The position numbers and the translations under genes are program-made. Positions 16,527 through 26,159 of a stretch of 64,000 bases of DNA are shown here, piece after piece. The notes under the pieces were generated by a model, which worked only from the letters and a program-made list of their open reading frames with translations, did no database searches and was not told the DNA's origin. The first letter of the stretch is position 1; each line of letters opens with the position of its first letter. The DNA is from Peribacillus tepidiphilus (lineage in GTDB: Bacteria; Bacillota; Bacilli; Bacillales; DSM-1321): positions 1-64,000 of the forward strand of contig NZ_WIAQ01000020.1 in assembly GCF_009466385.1 (NCBI RefSeq), read 5' to 3'.

Positions 16527-18141
16527 TCTGGTCACCTTTTCTACTTATCATTTCACGAGCATTAGGAGGCTGCGGCCTCTGGTTTTTCTGTTCACGAACA
16601 CTATTATCTGCAGTCATTAACCTTGGTCTTTCTTTGAGAGCCCACCATGGGAATCGAATGACTGTATCACCTACATTAGCAGGAATAAACGGCGCAAGCG
16701 GAGACATATAAGGAACTCCGAACGAACGTAGGCTGCATAAATGAACAATCATCATAATAATCCCCAGAATGATTCCATAGAAACCAAATGTTGCTGCAAT
16801 CATCATAAACAAAAACCTAATTAAACGAGCAGAAATCGCAATTGCAAATGAAGGGGTAGCAAAACTGGCAATCGCTGTGATGGCCACGACTATAACCATG
16901 GCCGGCGAAACAATTCCAGCCTGTACTGCTGCCTGTCCAATCACAAGAGCCCCGACGATCGATACAGCCGATCCTACGGCTTTTGGTAATCGGATCCCTG
17001 CTTCTCGTAAAATTTCAAAAGACACTTCCATAATGATTGCTTCTATGAATGCTGGAAAAGGAACCGCTTCTCTCTGCGCCGCAATAGCAATTAACAGCTG
17101 TGTTGGAATCATCTCCTGATGAAATGTTGTAGCAGCAATATATACAGCGGGTCCTATAAGAGATATAAAAAAAATAAGAATTCGTAAAAAACGAATCGCT
17201 GTTGCGATATCAAACCGAGCATAATAATCTTCAACAGACTGGAAAAACTGGATAAATACTGCTGGCGCAAGCAGCACAAATGGAGTTCCGTCTACAAAAA
17301 TCGCAATCCTTCCTTCAAGAAGATTACCCGCAACCATATCGGGTCTTTCTGTATGATAAAGTGTCGGAAATGTTGTCAGTGTCTGGTCTTCAATCAGTTG
17401 TTCAATATAACCCGACTCAAGAATGCTATCGATGTCAATCCTTTTTAACCGTTTACGTACTTCCTCGACAATTTCCTCTTTAGCAATTCCGTTGATATAC
17501 ATAATGGCAACATCTGTTTTCGAAACCCTACCGATGCTCATGGATTCAAGCCATAGGTTTGGATTTTTTACACGCCTTCGAACTAAGGCTGTATTTGTCC
17601 GAATCGATTCAGTAAAACTCTCTCTTGAGCCACGGACTGCCATCTGAGTACCTGGTTCTTGAATCGAACGTTTATCCCCACCTTTAGTACCGGCACTTAG
17701 AACTTTTTCATTCCCATCAACTAAGATAATTGTTTCACCTGACATTAAAGACAAAAATAATTCATCCCAGTCGCTTACTGTCTTTACACTACCAAGAGCA
17801 ACTACCTCTTCTGCAATGACCTCTATAGTTTCTTGTCCCATTTTTACTTGTAAATCACGTTTATTCATCATTGATTCGATTAATAAATCGTTGATGGATT
17901 GACTGTCAACAATGCCCTCTACATAAACAACGGCTGACCTAATTTCAGAATTTTCACCGATTCTCAACGTTCGAATCACTACGTCTGCACTATTCCCTGT
18001 TTTTTGCTTTATGACCTCAAGATTTGCCGACAAAGAACTATTGAGAGATTCAGGCATACTGTTAGTAGACTGATTTTGGCTATTTTCCTTTTGATTTGGA
18101 CGGTTCTTCTTCTGTTTTTTGCTTTTAAAAAATGAAGGCAT
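16516..18141 (-). CDS. Spore germinant receptor A subunit (GerAA/GerKA family)
   Basis: This 541-aa protein has a polar Lys/Gln/Asn-rich N-terminal tail (1-40), a soluble domain with VVYVEGIVDSQSINDLLIESMM and the conserved SRESFTESIRTNTALVRRR segment. A membrane region of about five or six helices follows, including QEMIPTQLLIAIAAQREAVPFPAFIEA, then a short basic tail. A subunits form the signalling channel of the receptor. It is the first gene of the operon. The roughly 140-bp gap to the divergent small gene must hold its promoter, expected to be SigG-type, but I could not point to convincing boxes. Confidence 0.94.
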   Translation of the reverse strand: MPSFFKSKKQKKNRPNQKENSQNQSTNSMPESLNSSLSANLEVIKQKTGNSADVVIRTLRIGENSEIRSAVVYVEGIVDSQSINDLLIESMMNKRDLQVKMGQETIEVIAEEVVALGSVKTVSDWDELFLSLMSGETIILVDGNEKVLSAGTKGGDKRSIQEPGTQMAVRGSRESFTESIRTNTALVRRRVKNPNLWLESMSIGRVSKTDVAIMYINGIAKEEIVEEVRKRLKRIDIDSILESGYIEQLIEDQTLTTFPTLYHTERPDMVAGNLLEGRIAIFVDGTPFVLLAPAVFIQFFQSVEDYYARFDIATAIRFLRILIFFISLIGPAVYIAATTFHQEMIPTQLLIAIAAQREAVPFPAFIEAIIMEVSFEILREAGIRLPKAVGSAVSIVGALVIGQAAVQAGIVSPAMVIVVAITAIASFATPSFAIAISARLIRFLFMMIAATFGFYGIILGIIMMIVHLCSLRSFGVPYMSPLAPFIPANVGDTVIRFPWWALKERPRLMTADNSVREQKNQRPQPPNAREMISRKGDQNDS

Positions 18142-18285
18142 AGCAATTAATACCTTTCTTTGCTTTTTTGATATTTTCTTCGATTTACTTACTATTTATA
18201 CAAATATATACAATCTTAAAGACACTTCTCTTTCCGTATAACGATTTTGAAAAGGAAAAAACTATCTATTGGAGAGTGATCATAA

Positions 18286-18534
18286 ATGAAAATCATTGGC
18301 ATTATTATTTTGATAATGGGACTATTAATAGGATTTTCTCTAAGCATCGACATTTTAATAGGGATTGATCTAAACACAGCTCTGCAAAATGCTTTATATC
18401 CATTCCTTGCAATGGAAGGTGCTGAATTATTTGTTCTCTTTCTTTTTATTTTGATTTTAGTTATTGAATCTATTCTTTTCTCAAAAAAAGAAAGAAAAAC
18501 GAGTAATTCAACTAAACAATCTCAAGTAAAATAG
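18286..18534 (+). CDS. Small two-helix membrane protein, possible germinant-receptor D subunit
   Basis: This 82-aa protein has hydrophobic helices at about residues 3-25 and 43-65, a short polar loop (IGIDLNTALQNALYPF) and a Lys/Ser/Gln-rich tail. GGAGAGTGAT lies 7-8 nt before the ATG. Small two-helix D subunits of about 70-80 residues accompany several Bacillus receptors. This one is divergent from the A gene instead of within the operon, so the link is inferred from size, topology and position only. Confidence 0.6.
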   Translation: MKIIGIIILIMGLLIGFSLSIDILIGIDLNTALQNALYPFLAMEGAELFVLFLFILILVIESILFSKKERKTSNSTKQSQVK

Positions 18535-18641
18535 GGAACAGGCTTGACCTGTTCCCTCAAACAAGGAGCTGAAGCAAAAATGCTGCCCAAAGTTTCCTTT
18601 TGGACAGCAGTACATCATTAATATATTTATTTTTAGTCCAA

Positions 18642-18950
18642 TTAATAAAAAGGATAAGGAGGATAACCATATCCATAACCAGGGTATCCATAGCCAGGAT
18701 ATCCGTAGCCAGGGTATCCGTACCCATAACCACCAAAAAATGGGCTTAGCAATGCACCTGTTAATAGTCCTCCTGCAAATCCTCCAAAGAAAGGTCTGCC
18801 GAAAAATGGTCTGCCAAATCCAAATCCAGGTCTAAATCCTCCAAACCCAAATCCGGGTCTAAATCCTCCAAACCCAAAAATTCTTTCATCACTCTCAGGC
18901 TGAATATATGGGTCAACATCATTAGGCCAATATTCTATATCTGTGTGCAA
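18642..18950 (-). CDS. Gly/Tyr/Phe-rich repeat protein, possibly spore coat
   Basis: This 102-aa protein has an acidic N-terminus (residues 1-23), then GFGGFRPGF repeats, a small hydrophobic core GGFAGGLLTGALLSPFFGG and a tail of four GYGYP units. The repeats are visible at the DNA level as near-identical 15-27 nt blocks (18660-18740 and 18780-18880). AGGAGG lies 7 nt before the TTG start. Similar Gly/Tyr-rich proteins occur in Bacillus spore coats, and germination genes lie next door, but I do not recognise the protein. A second member of the type is at 60481-60708. Confidence 0.6.
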   Translation of the reverse strand: MHTDIEYWPNDVDPYIQPESDERIFGFGGFRPGFGFGGFRPGFGFGRPFFGRPFFGGFAGGLLTGALLSPFFGGYGYGYPGYGYPGYGYPGYGYGYPPYPFY

Positions 18951-19172
18951 AATAATTCCTCCTCTTTTCTTAATACAATAAAGAATATGTCAACGGAAAT
19001 AAAAACTCTTGGGTATTTATCCTAATGATTGATTTTTTTAGATCGGTTCCCTGGGCCCAGCCATAGTTGTTATTTTTACCTTTGTTATGGCTTAATACAA
19101 TTGCTTTAAATTTATCAGGCTTTAGATGTTTATAGAGCCAACAAAAAATAAAGCCAGAGATTTACCCCGGCT

Positions 19173-19940
19173 TTATTTTTTATAACCCAATCTGGCAGAT
19201 ATTTTATGTCCGATTGGAATCATACTATTTTTTAGCTGTTCAATTCTTTCATCGGTCATTCGAATAGTTGGACCTGAAATACTGACTGCAGCGACTACTT
19301 TGCCTAAATGGTCAAAAATCGGCACTGCAATGCACCTGATTCCGTATTCATTTTCCTCTAAATCTAGTGCATAGCCATTTTGCTTAATCTTATGTAATTC
19401 TTGAAGAAATTCTTCTTCATCCGTGATCGTATGTTCCGTATGTAATGGAAGTCCTTTACGTTCAAGAATATCTAACACGTCGTTTTTAGGAAGATGGGCA
19501 AGAATGGCTTTTCCAACTGACGTGCAGTGCATAGGTGCCCTTTTACCGACTTTTGAGTGCATCCGAAGCGTTTCGTTGCCTTCCAGCTTTTCAATATAAA
19601 CAACTTCTCCTTGATCGTAAACGACAAGATGAATGACCTCATTGGTCTCTTTTTCAAGCTCCTGCAGATAAGGTCTCGCTTCAGATCTTAAGTCAATGGA
19701 TTCCAAAAGCTTTGAGCTTATTTCTAAGAAACGGTATCCGAGCTTGTACCGTCCAGTTTCTTGATCCTGATCAATATATCCATATTTAACAAGTGTTGAA
19801 AGGATCCGATATACTGAACTTTTATTTATATCCATTTGGTTAGAAATCTCTGTAACACCTAAACCGTCTTTTTTTAAGCTTACTAAATTAATAATGTCCA
19901 GTGCCCGGCTTACAGACTTCACCATATTTTCTCTTTCCAT
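19173..19940 (-). CDS. IclR-family transcriptional regulator
   Basis: The N-terminal winged helix (residues about 8-70: VKSVSRALDIINLVSLKKDGLGVTEI, then NKSSVYRILSTLVKYGYI as recognition helix) is followed by an IclR effector domain with GKRAPMHCTSVGKAILAHLP and the C-terminal AVPIFDHLGKVVAAVSISGPTIR block. The start at 19940 (255 aa) has GAGGTGA 8 nt upstream; the frame is open to 19979. An extended -10 TGTTATAAT lies just upstream, so it may have its own promoter inside the end of the FAH-family gene. Matching GAAACNNNGTTT palindromes before glcE and glcB make it the likely regulator of the glycolate genes (inference). Confidence 0.9.
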   Translation of the reverse strand: MERENMVKSVSRALDIINLVSLKKDGLGVTEISNQMDINKSSVYRILSTLVKYGYIDQDQETGRYKLGYRFLEISSKLLESIDLRSEARPYLQELEKETNEVIHLVVYDQGEVVYIEKLEGNETLRMHSKVGKRAPMHCTSVGKAILAHLPKNDVLDILERKGLPLHTEHTITDEEEFLQELHKIKQNGYALDLEENEYGIRCIAVPIFDHLGKVVAAVSISGPTIRMTDERIEQLKNSMIPIGHKISARLGYKK

Positions 19941-20012
19941 AATTTCGCTCACCTCTGGTGCGAACCATAATACTCTCATTATAACATAGACATTGCCGGG
20001 CTATTGTAGAGC

Positions 20013-20792
20013 CTATGAAGTCTTTATCGTCTCTTTTGCCGTTACAAACGTGTTTCGAAGAGTACCAATTTCATCAATTTTACACTCAATAATATCTCCT
20101 GCTTTTACAAATTCTGCGCCTACTGGGCTGCCAGTCAAAATAACGTCACCCGGCTTAAGTGTCATAACATTAGAGAGATAGGAAATCATTTTTCGGATTG
20201 GAATAATCATTAAATCCATTCCGCTATTCTGTTTTTCTTCTCCATTTAATTCGGCTTTTACCCGGACCTTGAATGGGTCAAGTTCTGTTTCGATCACTGG
20301 CCCTAAAGGTGTGAAGGTGTCAAACGACTTTCCAATTGTCCAATGTCCATTTTCGTGGAAAAACTGAGGAGCGGTCACATCATTTCCGATTGTATATCCG
20401 AAAACATAATCTAGTACATCTGATTCCGCTACATGTTTCGCTTCTTTCCCAATAATCACTGCCAGCTCTGATTCGAATTTTACTTCTTCAATACCTAAAG
20501 GAATGACAATCTCTTCATCGGGACCAATCACCGAAGAAGTTGGTTTAAAGAAAAACACTGGAATATCAGGCAAATTCTCAGGTAAATCTTCTACTTTTGA
20601 AACGAAGTTTGCCCCTATTCCAATGATTTGATTTGGCTTTAGCGGTGCGAGTAGCTTCACATGATCCATTGAAAAACGCTGACCAGTATACTCCCAGTCT
20701 CCAAAAAGATCCCCTTTAATTTCTCTTATTTCATTATCTGATAAAACCCCTGTGAAAATGTCATGACCTACTGCAAATCGAACAATCTTCAT
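20013..20792 (-). CDS. Fumarylacetoacetate hydrolase (FAH)-family enzyme
   Basis: This 259-aa protein has the FAH catalytic fold: IIGIGANFVSKVEDLPENLP, the metal-binding acidic residues in EVKFESELAVIIGKEAKHV, GYTIGNDVTAPQF, and the C-terminal LKPGDVILTGSPVGAEFVKAGD with the GTP/GSPxG loop. Members include 2-hydroxyhepta-2,4-diene-1,7-dioate isomerase and oxaloacetate decarboxylases of the FAHD1/YisK type. Placed downstream of malate synthase G, a role in handling malate-derived oxaloacetate is attractive but unproven. AGGAGG precedes the ATG. Confidence 0.87.
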   Translation of the reverse strand: MKIVRFAVGHDIFTGVLSDNEIREIKGDLFGDWEYTGQRFSMDHVKLLAPLKPNQIIGIGANFVSKVEDLPENLPDIPVFFFKPTSSVIGPDEEIVIPLGIEEVKFESELAVIIGKEAKHVAESDVLDYVFGYTIGNDVTAPQFFHENGHWTIGKSFDTFTPLGPVIETELDPFKVRVKAELNGEEKQNSGMDLMIIPIRKMISYLSNVMTLKPGDVILTGSPVGAEFVKAGDIIECKIDEIGTLRNTFVTAKETIKTS

Positions 20793-20832
20793 GTCTACTC
20801 TCCTCCTGTTGTCTATCTATAGAAAAATGGAC

Positions 20833-20918
20833 GGGCTGACTCATGATGAAAGGTTTCCCACACACGCAGGAGTAGTTGTGGGATAATCCTCATTGCCCCT
20901 CACGAATTACGTCAGCCC
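20833..20918. other. Structured intergenic element with terminator-like outer stem
   Basis: An 8-bp outer stem GGGCTGAC/GTCAGCCC (20833-20840, 20911-20918) encloses an inner TCCCACA/TGTGGGA hairpin. A T7 run follows on the plus strand and a T5 run after a 5-nt gap on the minus strand. It separates malate synthase from the FAH-family gene and may terminate or process the glcB transcript. Confidence 0.55.
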
Positions 20919-20939
20919 TTTTTTTGATTATATTCTTGA

Positions 20940-23120
20940 TTATTGCTTAACGGCAAATTTTGCCTTTGCTTCTATACGGCGTCGATGCAGAATTGGCTCC
21001 GTATATCCGTTTGGTTGGTCGTAGCCTTTAAACACCAAGTCACAAGCAGCTTGGAAAGCAACAGATTCCTCATAATGATCAGACATAGGACGATATTCAG
21101 GGTCCCCAGCATTTTGCTGATCAACCACTTTTGCCATGCGCTGTAAAGTCTTTAGGACCTGTTCTTTTGTGCAAATCCCATGGTGAAGCCAGTTTGCCAT
21201 GTGTTGACTGGAGATGCGAAGTGTTGCACGATCTTCCATAAGCCCTACGTTGTTGATATCGGGAACCTTAGAGCATCCAATACCTTGTTCTACCCAACGA
21301 ACTACATAGCCAAGAATGCCTTGTGCGTTATTATCAAGCTCTTGCTGAATTTCTTCAGGCGACCAGTTTGGGTTTTGAGCAACTGGAATCTGTAAAATAT
21401 CATCTTTAAAGTCTTTCGTTTCATTAGCTAATTCTTTTTGTACCTCTTTTACATTCACTTGGTGGTGGTGTAAAGCGTGCAAGGTAGCTGCAGTAGGGGA
21501 AGGAACCCACGCTGTGTTGGCACCTGCTTTTAAGTGACCGATTTTTTGCTCAATCATATCCTTCATCATGTCAGGCATTGCCCACATGCCTTTTCCAATT
21601 TGAGCTCTTCCTTGGAAACCAGTCTCAAGACCCGTTTTAACATTCGATTTTTCATAGCCTTGAAGCCATGCAGATGATTTCATATCGTTCTTTCGGATCA
21701 TTGGACCAGCTTCCATCGATGTATGCATTTCGTCTCCGGTACGGTCTAAGAAACCAGTATTGATAAAGACGATTCGATCCTTTACTTGCTTAATACAGTT
21801 TTTCAGGTTCAAAGTCGTTCTACGCTCTTCATCCATTACACCGATCTTTAGTGTATGTCTTTCCAAACCAAGCATGTCTTCAACTCGGTTAAACAGTGTA
21901 TTGGCAAAAGCTACTTCTTCGGATCCATGCATTTTCGGTTTAACGATATAGATAGATCCTTTCCTTGAATTTTGGTATTTTGCATTACCAATGAGTGTAT
22001 GCTTTGCAATTAAGCTTGTTATGACTGTATCTAGAATACCTTCTTGAACTTCCTGGCCGTCTTGGTCAAGGATGGCGCTGATTGTCATCAAGTGCCCAAC
22101 ATTTCGGACAAGCATTAGAGAACGTCCGGATAAAGTAAATTCTTCTCCGTTTGGAGCGGTATAAGTTCGATCAGGATTTAGCGTTCGCGTCATCGTTTTG
22201 TTGCCTTTTGCAAAGGTCGCAGACAAATCACCCTTCATCAAACCTAACCAGTTGCGATATACAAGAACCTTATCTTCTGCATCTACAGCAGCCACAGAAT
22301 CTTCGCAATCCATAATGGTCGTGAGGGCTGATTCTAACACAACATCCTTGACTCCCGCTGCATCGCTTTGACCGATTGGATGACTGCGGTCAATTTGTAT
22401 TTCGAAATGAAGGTCATGGTTTTTCAGCAAGATGGCCGATGGGTTTTCAGGCTGTCCTTGATATCCGGCAAACTTAGAGGAATCCTTCAGTTCCGCTTTC
22501 TTTCCATCTTTAAGAGTTACAGATAATTTTCCATCTTCCACCGTATACTGAACAGCATCTTTATGAGAAGCCGCTGTTAATGGTGCTGCCCCGTCAAGAA
22601 ATTCCTTTGCAAAGGCAATGACTTTTTCACCGCGCACTGGATTGTAAGCGCCTTTCTTTTCAGCGCCTCCCTCTTCACTGATTGCATCTGTTCCATATAA
22701 TGCGTCATATAAACTACCCCAGCGAGCGTTTGCGGCATTAATTGCATAGCGGGCATTATTAACTGGTACTACAAGCTGTGGACCTGCCTGCACAGCAATT
22801 TCGTCATCTACCTGATCCGTCGTAATCTTGAAATCTTCTACTTCCGGCTCTAAATAACCGATTTCCTTTAAAAAAGCCTTATATTCTTCGAAATCGTATC
22901 CATTTTTGTGTTCTCTGTAAAATGCGTTCAACTTACTTTGGAGTTCATCACGGCGAGCTAGTAATTCTTTATTCTTTGGCGTCAAATCCTTGATTAACAG
23001 CTCTAGGTCAGCCCAAAATTGTTCGCTTTGCAAACCGCTTCCGGGAAGAACTTCCGAATTGATGAAATCATAAAGCACTGAAGCTACTTGAAGCTCCCCA
23101 ACTTTAACATAGTTTTCCAT
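20940..23120 (-). CDS. glcB: Malate synthase G
   Basis: The 726-aa length and sequence are those of the monomeric G isoform. It condenses glyoxylate with acetyl-CoA to malate in the cytosol. Recognisable are the N-terminal [38 protein letters not shown] (with the acidic residues of the active site), [14 protein letters not shown], and [19 protein letters not shown] carrying the catalytic region. Separated from glcD by a terminator, it has its own promoter and operator but sits beside the enzymes that make glyoxylate from glycolate. No isocitrate lyase gene is in the window, so glycolate is the likely glyoxylate source here. AAGGAGG precedes the ATG. Confidence 0.97.
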   Translation of the reverse strand: MENYVKVGELQVASVLYDFINSEVLPGSGLQSEQFWADLELLIKDLTPKNKELLARRDELQSKLNAFYREHKNGYDFEEYKAFLKEIGYLEPEVEDFKITTDQVDDEIAVQAGPQLVVPVNNARYAINAANARWGSLYDALYGTDAISEEGGAEKKGAYNPVRGEKVIAFAKEFLDGAAPLTAASHKDAVQYTVEDGKLSVTLKDGKKAELKDSSKFAGYQGQPENPSAILLKNHDLHFEIQIDRSHPIGQSDAAGVKDVVLESALTTIMDCEDSVAAVDAEDKVLVYRNWLGLMKGDLSATFAKGNKTMTRTLNPDRTYTAPNGEEFTLSGRSLMLVRNVGHLMTISAILDQDGQEVQEGILDTVITSLIAKHTLIGNAKYQNSRKGSIYIVKPKMHGSEEVAFANTLFNRVEDMLGLERHTLKIGVMDEERRTTLNLKNCIKQVKDRIVFINTGFLDRTGDEMHTSMEAGPMIRKNDMKSSAWLQGYEKSNVKTGLETGFQGRAQIGKGMWAMPDMMKDMIEQKIGHLKAGANTAWVPSPTAATLHALHHHQVNVKEVQKELANETKDFKDDILQIPVAQNPNWSPEEIQQELDNNAQGILGYVVRWVEQGIGCSKVPDINNVGLMEDRATLRISSQHMANWLHHGICTKEQVLKTLQRMAKVVDQQNAGDPEYRPMSDHYEESVAFQAACDLVFKGYDQPNGYTEPILHRRRIEAKAKFAVKQ

Positions 23121-23208
23121 TTTATATCCTCCTTGAAGACAAATGATAAAAGGAAACGGGTTATTGAAATTTCCTCACCTTGATGAAAGAATATTTTGTT
23201 TGTTATTA

Positions 23209-23264
23209 CAAAACACCGTTTCATAATTTATAAAAATAGTAGCACAAACATCGGTTTATTTCAA
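23209..23264 (-). promoter_or_regulatory. glcB promoter with IclR-type operator
   Basis: TTGAAA (23259-23264) and TACTAT (23236-23241) are 17 nt apart on the minus strand. About 13 nt past the -10 box lies TGAAACGGTGTTTTG (23223-23209), a near-palindrome with the GAAACNNNGTTT core also found before glcE. Binding there would block the start of transcription. Confidence 0.65.
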
Positions 23265-23291
23265 TAATTTTCAAAAAATTAAAAATAAAAA

Positions 23292-23331
23292 GGGCGGTAT
23301 TTTTATGGGTAAGTACTAGATGTTTCCGCCC
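23292..23331 (-). terminator. Terminator after glcD
   Basis: GGGCGG pairs with CCGCCC around a 28-nt loop and is followed on the minus strand by TTTTTATTTTT, 12 nt past the glcD stop codon. Confidence 0.75.
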
Positions 23332-23342
23332 AAGCTGGAGGT

Positions 23343-24800
23343 TTAACTGGCTGCGTCTCCTTTTAACTCTTGTTTGATTTCTACGCAGCGTCCGGGCGTT
23401 GGAAATAGCTTTCCTGCGTTTAGTAAATTTTTGGGGTTAAACACTTCTCGGATATTTGTTTGAGCAATGATTTCATCATCATTGAAAACGAAACGCATTT
23501 CTTCTCTCTTTTCTATTCCTACCCCATGCTCTCCCGTAATGGAGCCGCCTACGTCTGCACAGGCCTTTAGGCAAGCGCTACCTGCTTCTAAAGCTTTTTC
23601 TGTTTCTCCTGGGACTCTTGAATCAAAGAGTACTAGCGGGTGAAGATTTCCATCTCCAGCATGAAAAATATTCGCGATCCTCAATCCGTACTCTTCACTT
23701 ATTTGATTGATTCTACTCAATACTTCTGGGAGCTTGCTTCGAGGGATCACCCCGTCTTGTACTAGATAATCAGGTGAAATAGCCCCCATCGCCCCGAACC
23801 CTGTTTTCCGGTTTGCCCACCATCTAGCTCTTTCTTGTTCATCTTGGGCCACTTTTACTTCACGAACATGATGACTCTTGCAAACTTGAAGAATTTGTCC
23901 GATCTGTTCATCTATGCCAGCAGAAATTCCATCTACTTCAATAAGTAAAACAGCTTCAATATCTTTTGGATGCCCTACTGGAAAAGCAGCTGCCTCTACT
24001 CCTTCAATAGCCGTTTTGTCCATCATTTCCAGTGCAGCTGGTACAATACCCGCAGAAATAATATCTGATACAGCCTGACTTCCGTCAGAAACCTTATCAA
24101 AATAAGCGAGAACCGTCTGCTTCGCTTCAGGGTTTTTCAAAACTCGTACGGTTATTTTAGTCACAATTCCTAAAGTACCTTCAGAACCCGTTAATAAACC
24201 AAGCAAATCATAGCCTGGAGTGTCCAAGATTCCGTTTCCGCCGATCTCAATAATTTCTCCGTTTGGCAGAACCACTTCAAGACCTAAAATATGATTCGTT
24301 GTAACACCATATTTAAGACAGTGCGCACCACCGGCATTTTCTGCAACATTGCCACCGATTGTACAGCAATATTGGCTGGAAGGATCCGGCGCATAATAAT
24401 ATCCCTTATCGGAAATGGAGTTGGTCAGCTTCAAATTAACAAACCCTGGCTCTACGACAGCCCGCCTGTTCTCTAGGTCCACGCTTAAAAGACGTTTCAT
24501 CCTAACAAGGCTAATAATGACCTCACCATTTAAAGGAATAGCTCCTCCGCTTAATCCGGTTCCGGCTCCTCTTGCTAAAAATGGAAGATTATGTTCATGA
24601 CAGTATCTAACCAGTTTAGCTACTTCCTGTGTGTCTTTCGGGAAAACGACCGCTTTTGGCAAATGCTTATGAATCGTAAATCCATCACAGTCATACGCTA
24701 TTAAATCTTCCTTATGATAAAGAATGGAACGGGCTCCACCGACAATGGCGGCCAAATTCTGAATGTGCACGTCATTTGTCTTGATGCCTTTTACCCCCAT
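23343..24800 (-). CDS. glcD: Glycolate oxidase subunit GlcD (FAD-binding)
   Basis: This 485-aa FAD-linked oxidase of the PCMH family has PKDTQEVAKLVRYCHEHNLP, GAGTGLSGGAIPL and DPSSQYCCTIGGNVAENAGG as FAD contacts. The C-terminal part has FHAGDGNLHPLVL and SITGEHGVGIEKR, the metal/substrate region. It oxidises glycolate (or D-lactate) to glyoxylate, passing electrons via GlcE/GlcF. The ATG at 24800 overlaps the TGA of glcF by one base, so the two are translationally coupled; AAAGGAGG lies 6-7 nt upstream. Confidence 0.94.
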   Translation of the reverse strand: MGVKGIKTNDVHIQNLAAIVGGARSILYHKEDLIAYDCDGFTIHKHLPKAVVFPKDTQEVAKLVRYCHEHNLPFLARGAGTGLSGGAIPLNGEVIISLVRMKRLLSVDLENRRAVVEPGFVNLKLTNSISDKGYYYAPDPSSQYCCTIGGNVAENAGGAHCLKYGVTTNHILGLEVVLPNGEIIEIGGNGILDTPGYDLLGLLTGSEGTLGIVTKITVRVLKNPEAKQTVLAYFDKVSDGSQAVSDIISAGIVPAALEMMDKTAIEGVEAAAFPVGHPKDIEAVLLIEVDGISAGIDEQIGQILQVCKSHHVREVKVAQDEQERARWWANRKTGFGAMGAISPDYLVQDGVIPRSKLPEVLSRINQISEEYGLRIANIFHAGDGNLHPLVLFDSRVPGETEKALEAGSACLKACADVGGSITGEHGVGIEKREEMRFVFNDDEIIAQTNIREVFNPKNLLNAGKLFPTPGRCVEIKQELKGDAAS

Positions 24801-26158
24801 CACTTTCCCTCCTTTAACTGATCTTCTTTTTGATAGGCTAAATCAAGCAATTGAACGGTGTGGACGACCTTTTGGTTTCTCCCGTATTTTTGAACACCTA
24901 GAGCCATTTGCAGCATACAGCCTGGATTTCCCATCGAAATCATTTCAACATCTTCAGGAACATCTTTCATTTTGTTTTCTAAGACCTCATTGGCCATCTC
25001 TGGATTCGTAATATTATAAATACCCGCACTGCCGCAGCAACGATCCGAATTTGGCATATGAACCATTTCTACTCCTGGAATATTTAATAACAAGTCTCTA
25101 GGCTCTTGGCGAATTCCTTGACCATGTGCCAAATGACAAGCATCATGATAGGTGATACGCGTCTTAATTTCCGCTTTTGGTTTTTCGTATCCTGTGTCAT
25201 ACAAGTATTTAGAAATATCTTCAACCTTTTTAGAAAACTCGACCGCTTTTTCATGCCACTCAGAATCTTCACGGAACAATTCAGGATATTCTTTCAACAT
25301 ACACCCGCATCCAGCTGCATTTACAATGACTGTCTCAGCATTCTTAAATGCTTCAATATTTTGTTTAGCCAGCTTTCTTCCCATATCCCGGTCGCCAGCA
25401 TGAACATGAAGGGCACCACAGCATGTTTGGTTTTGTGGAATGACCACATCATTACCATTGCGAGTTAACACATTAATCGTTGCCTCATTTATGTCACTAA
25501 ACATAACATCCATCACACAGCCTGTTAAAAATGCGACTTCATGTTTCGTTTCGCCTTTTGCTTTTATTACCTTTTCGTCTTTATACTTCTTTCTGACAGG
25601 TTGCTTCACTTCAGGCATAATCGATTCCAGTTCAACCAAGTGATCAGGCATAATCTTGATTAGTCCTGTCTTTCGGACAGCTTTTTGCATACCGCTTTTT
25701 TGATAAAACTTTAATAGACTTCCCATTGCATGTAACCTGTTTGGATGAGGAAATAATCCTTTAAGGAAAAATGTACTTACTGTTCCTTTCCAGCCTTTTA
25801 GTGGTATAGCTTGGCGAATTTGACCACGTGCCTCTTCAATCAACCCGCCTACATCCACATCAGCAGGACAAGCGGTCGTGCAAGCACGGCAGTCCAAACA
25901 AGCAAACACAGGGTCCATAAATTGTTCATTCACCTGTAGCTTACCTTCAGCGACGGATTTAATAAGGTGCACACGTCCCCTTGGCGAATGCTGTTCCTGA
26001 CCCGTTATTTCATAGGTTGGGCAAGATTCCAGACACATACCGCAATGAACACAATCAGCCCATTTATTTTCATCTGGAGGATCGCTCCAAAGATAGTTGC
26101 TTACACCGGTGCCGACACAGGAAGGGGGATTTTTTAAATCGAGTTCTCTTGTACTCAT
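24800..26158 (-). CDS. glcF: Glycolate oxidase iron-sulfur subunit GlcF
   Basis: Two 4Fe-4S ferredoxin motifs are present near the N-terminus, CVHCGMCLESCPTYEITG (about residues 38-55) and CLDCRACTTACPADVDVG. Two CCG domains follow, with CCGALHVHAG and CCGSAGIYN. It hands electrons from GlcD/GlcE to the respiratory chain. I take the ATG at 26158 (452 aa), with GGGAGGT 7 nt upstream inside the end of glcE. The upstream frame extension is not supported. Confidence 0.93.
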   Translation of the reverse strand: MSTRELDLKNPPSCVGTGVSNYLWSDPPDENKWADCVHCGMCLESCPTYEITGQEQHSPRGRVHLIKSVAEGKLQVNEQFMDPVFACLDCRACTTACPADVDVGGLIEEARGQIRQAIPLKGWKGTVSTFFLKGLFPHPNRLHAMGSLLKFYQKSGMQKAVRKTGLIKIMPDHLVELESIMPEVKQPVRKKYKDEKVIKAKGETKHEVAFLTGCVMDVMFSDINEATINVLTRNGNDVVIPQNQTCCGALHVHAGDRDMGRKLAKQNIEAFKNAETVIVNAAGCGCMLKEYPELFREDSEWHEKAVEFSKKVEDISKYLYDTGYEKPKAEIKTRITYHDACHLAHGQGIRQEPRDLLLNIPGVEMVHMPNSDRCCGSAGIYNITNPEMANEVLENKMKDVPEDVEMISMGNPGCMLQMALGVQKYGRNQKVVHTVQLLDLAYQKEDQLKEGK

Positions 26159-26159
26159 T

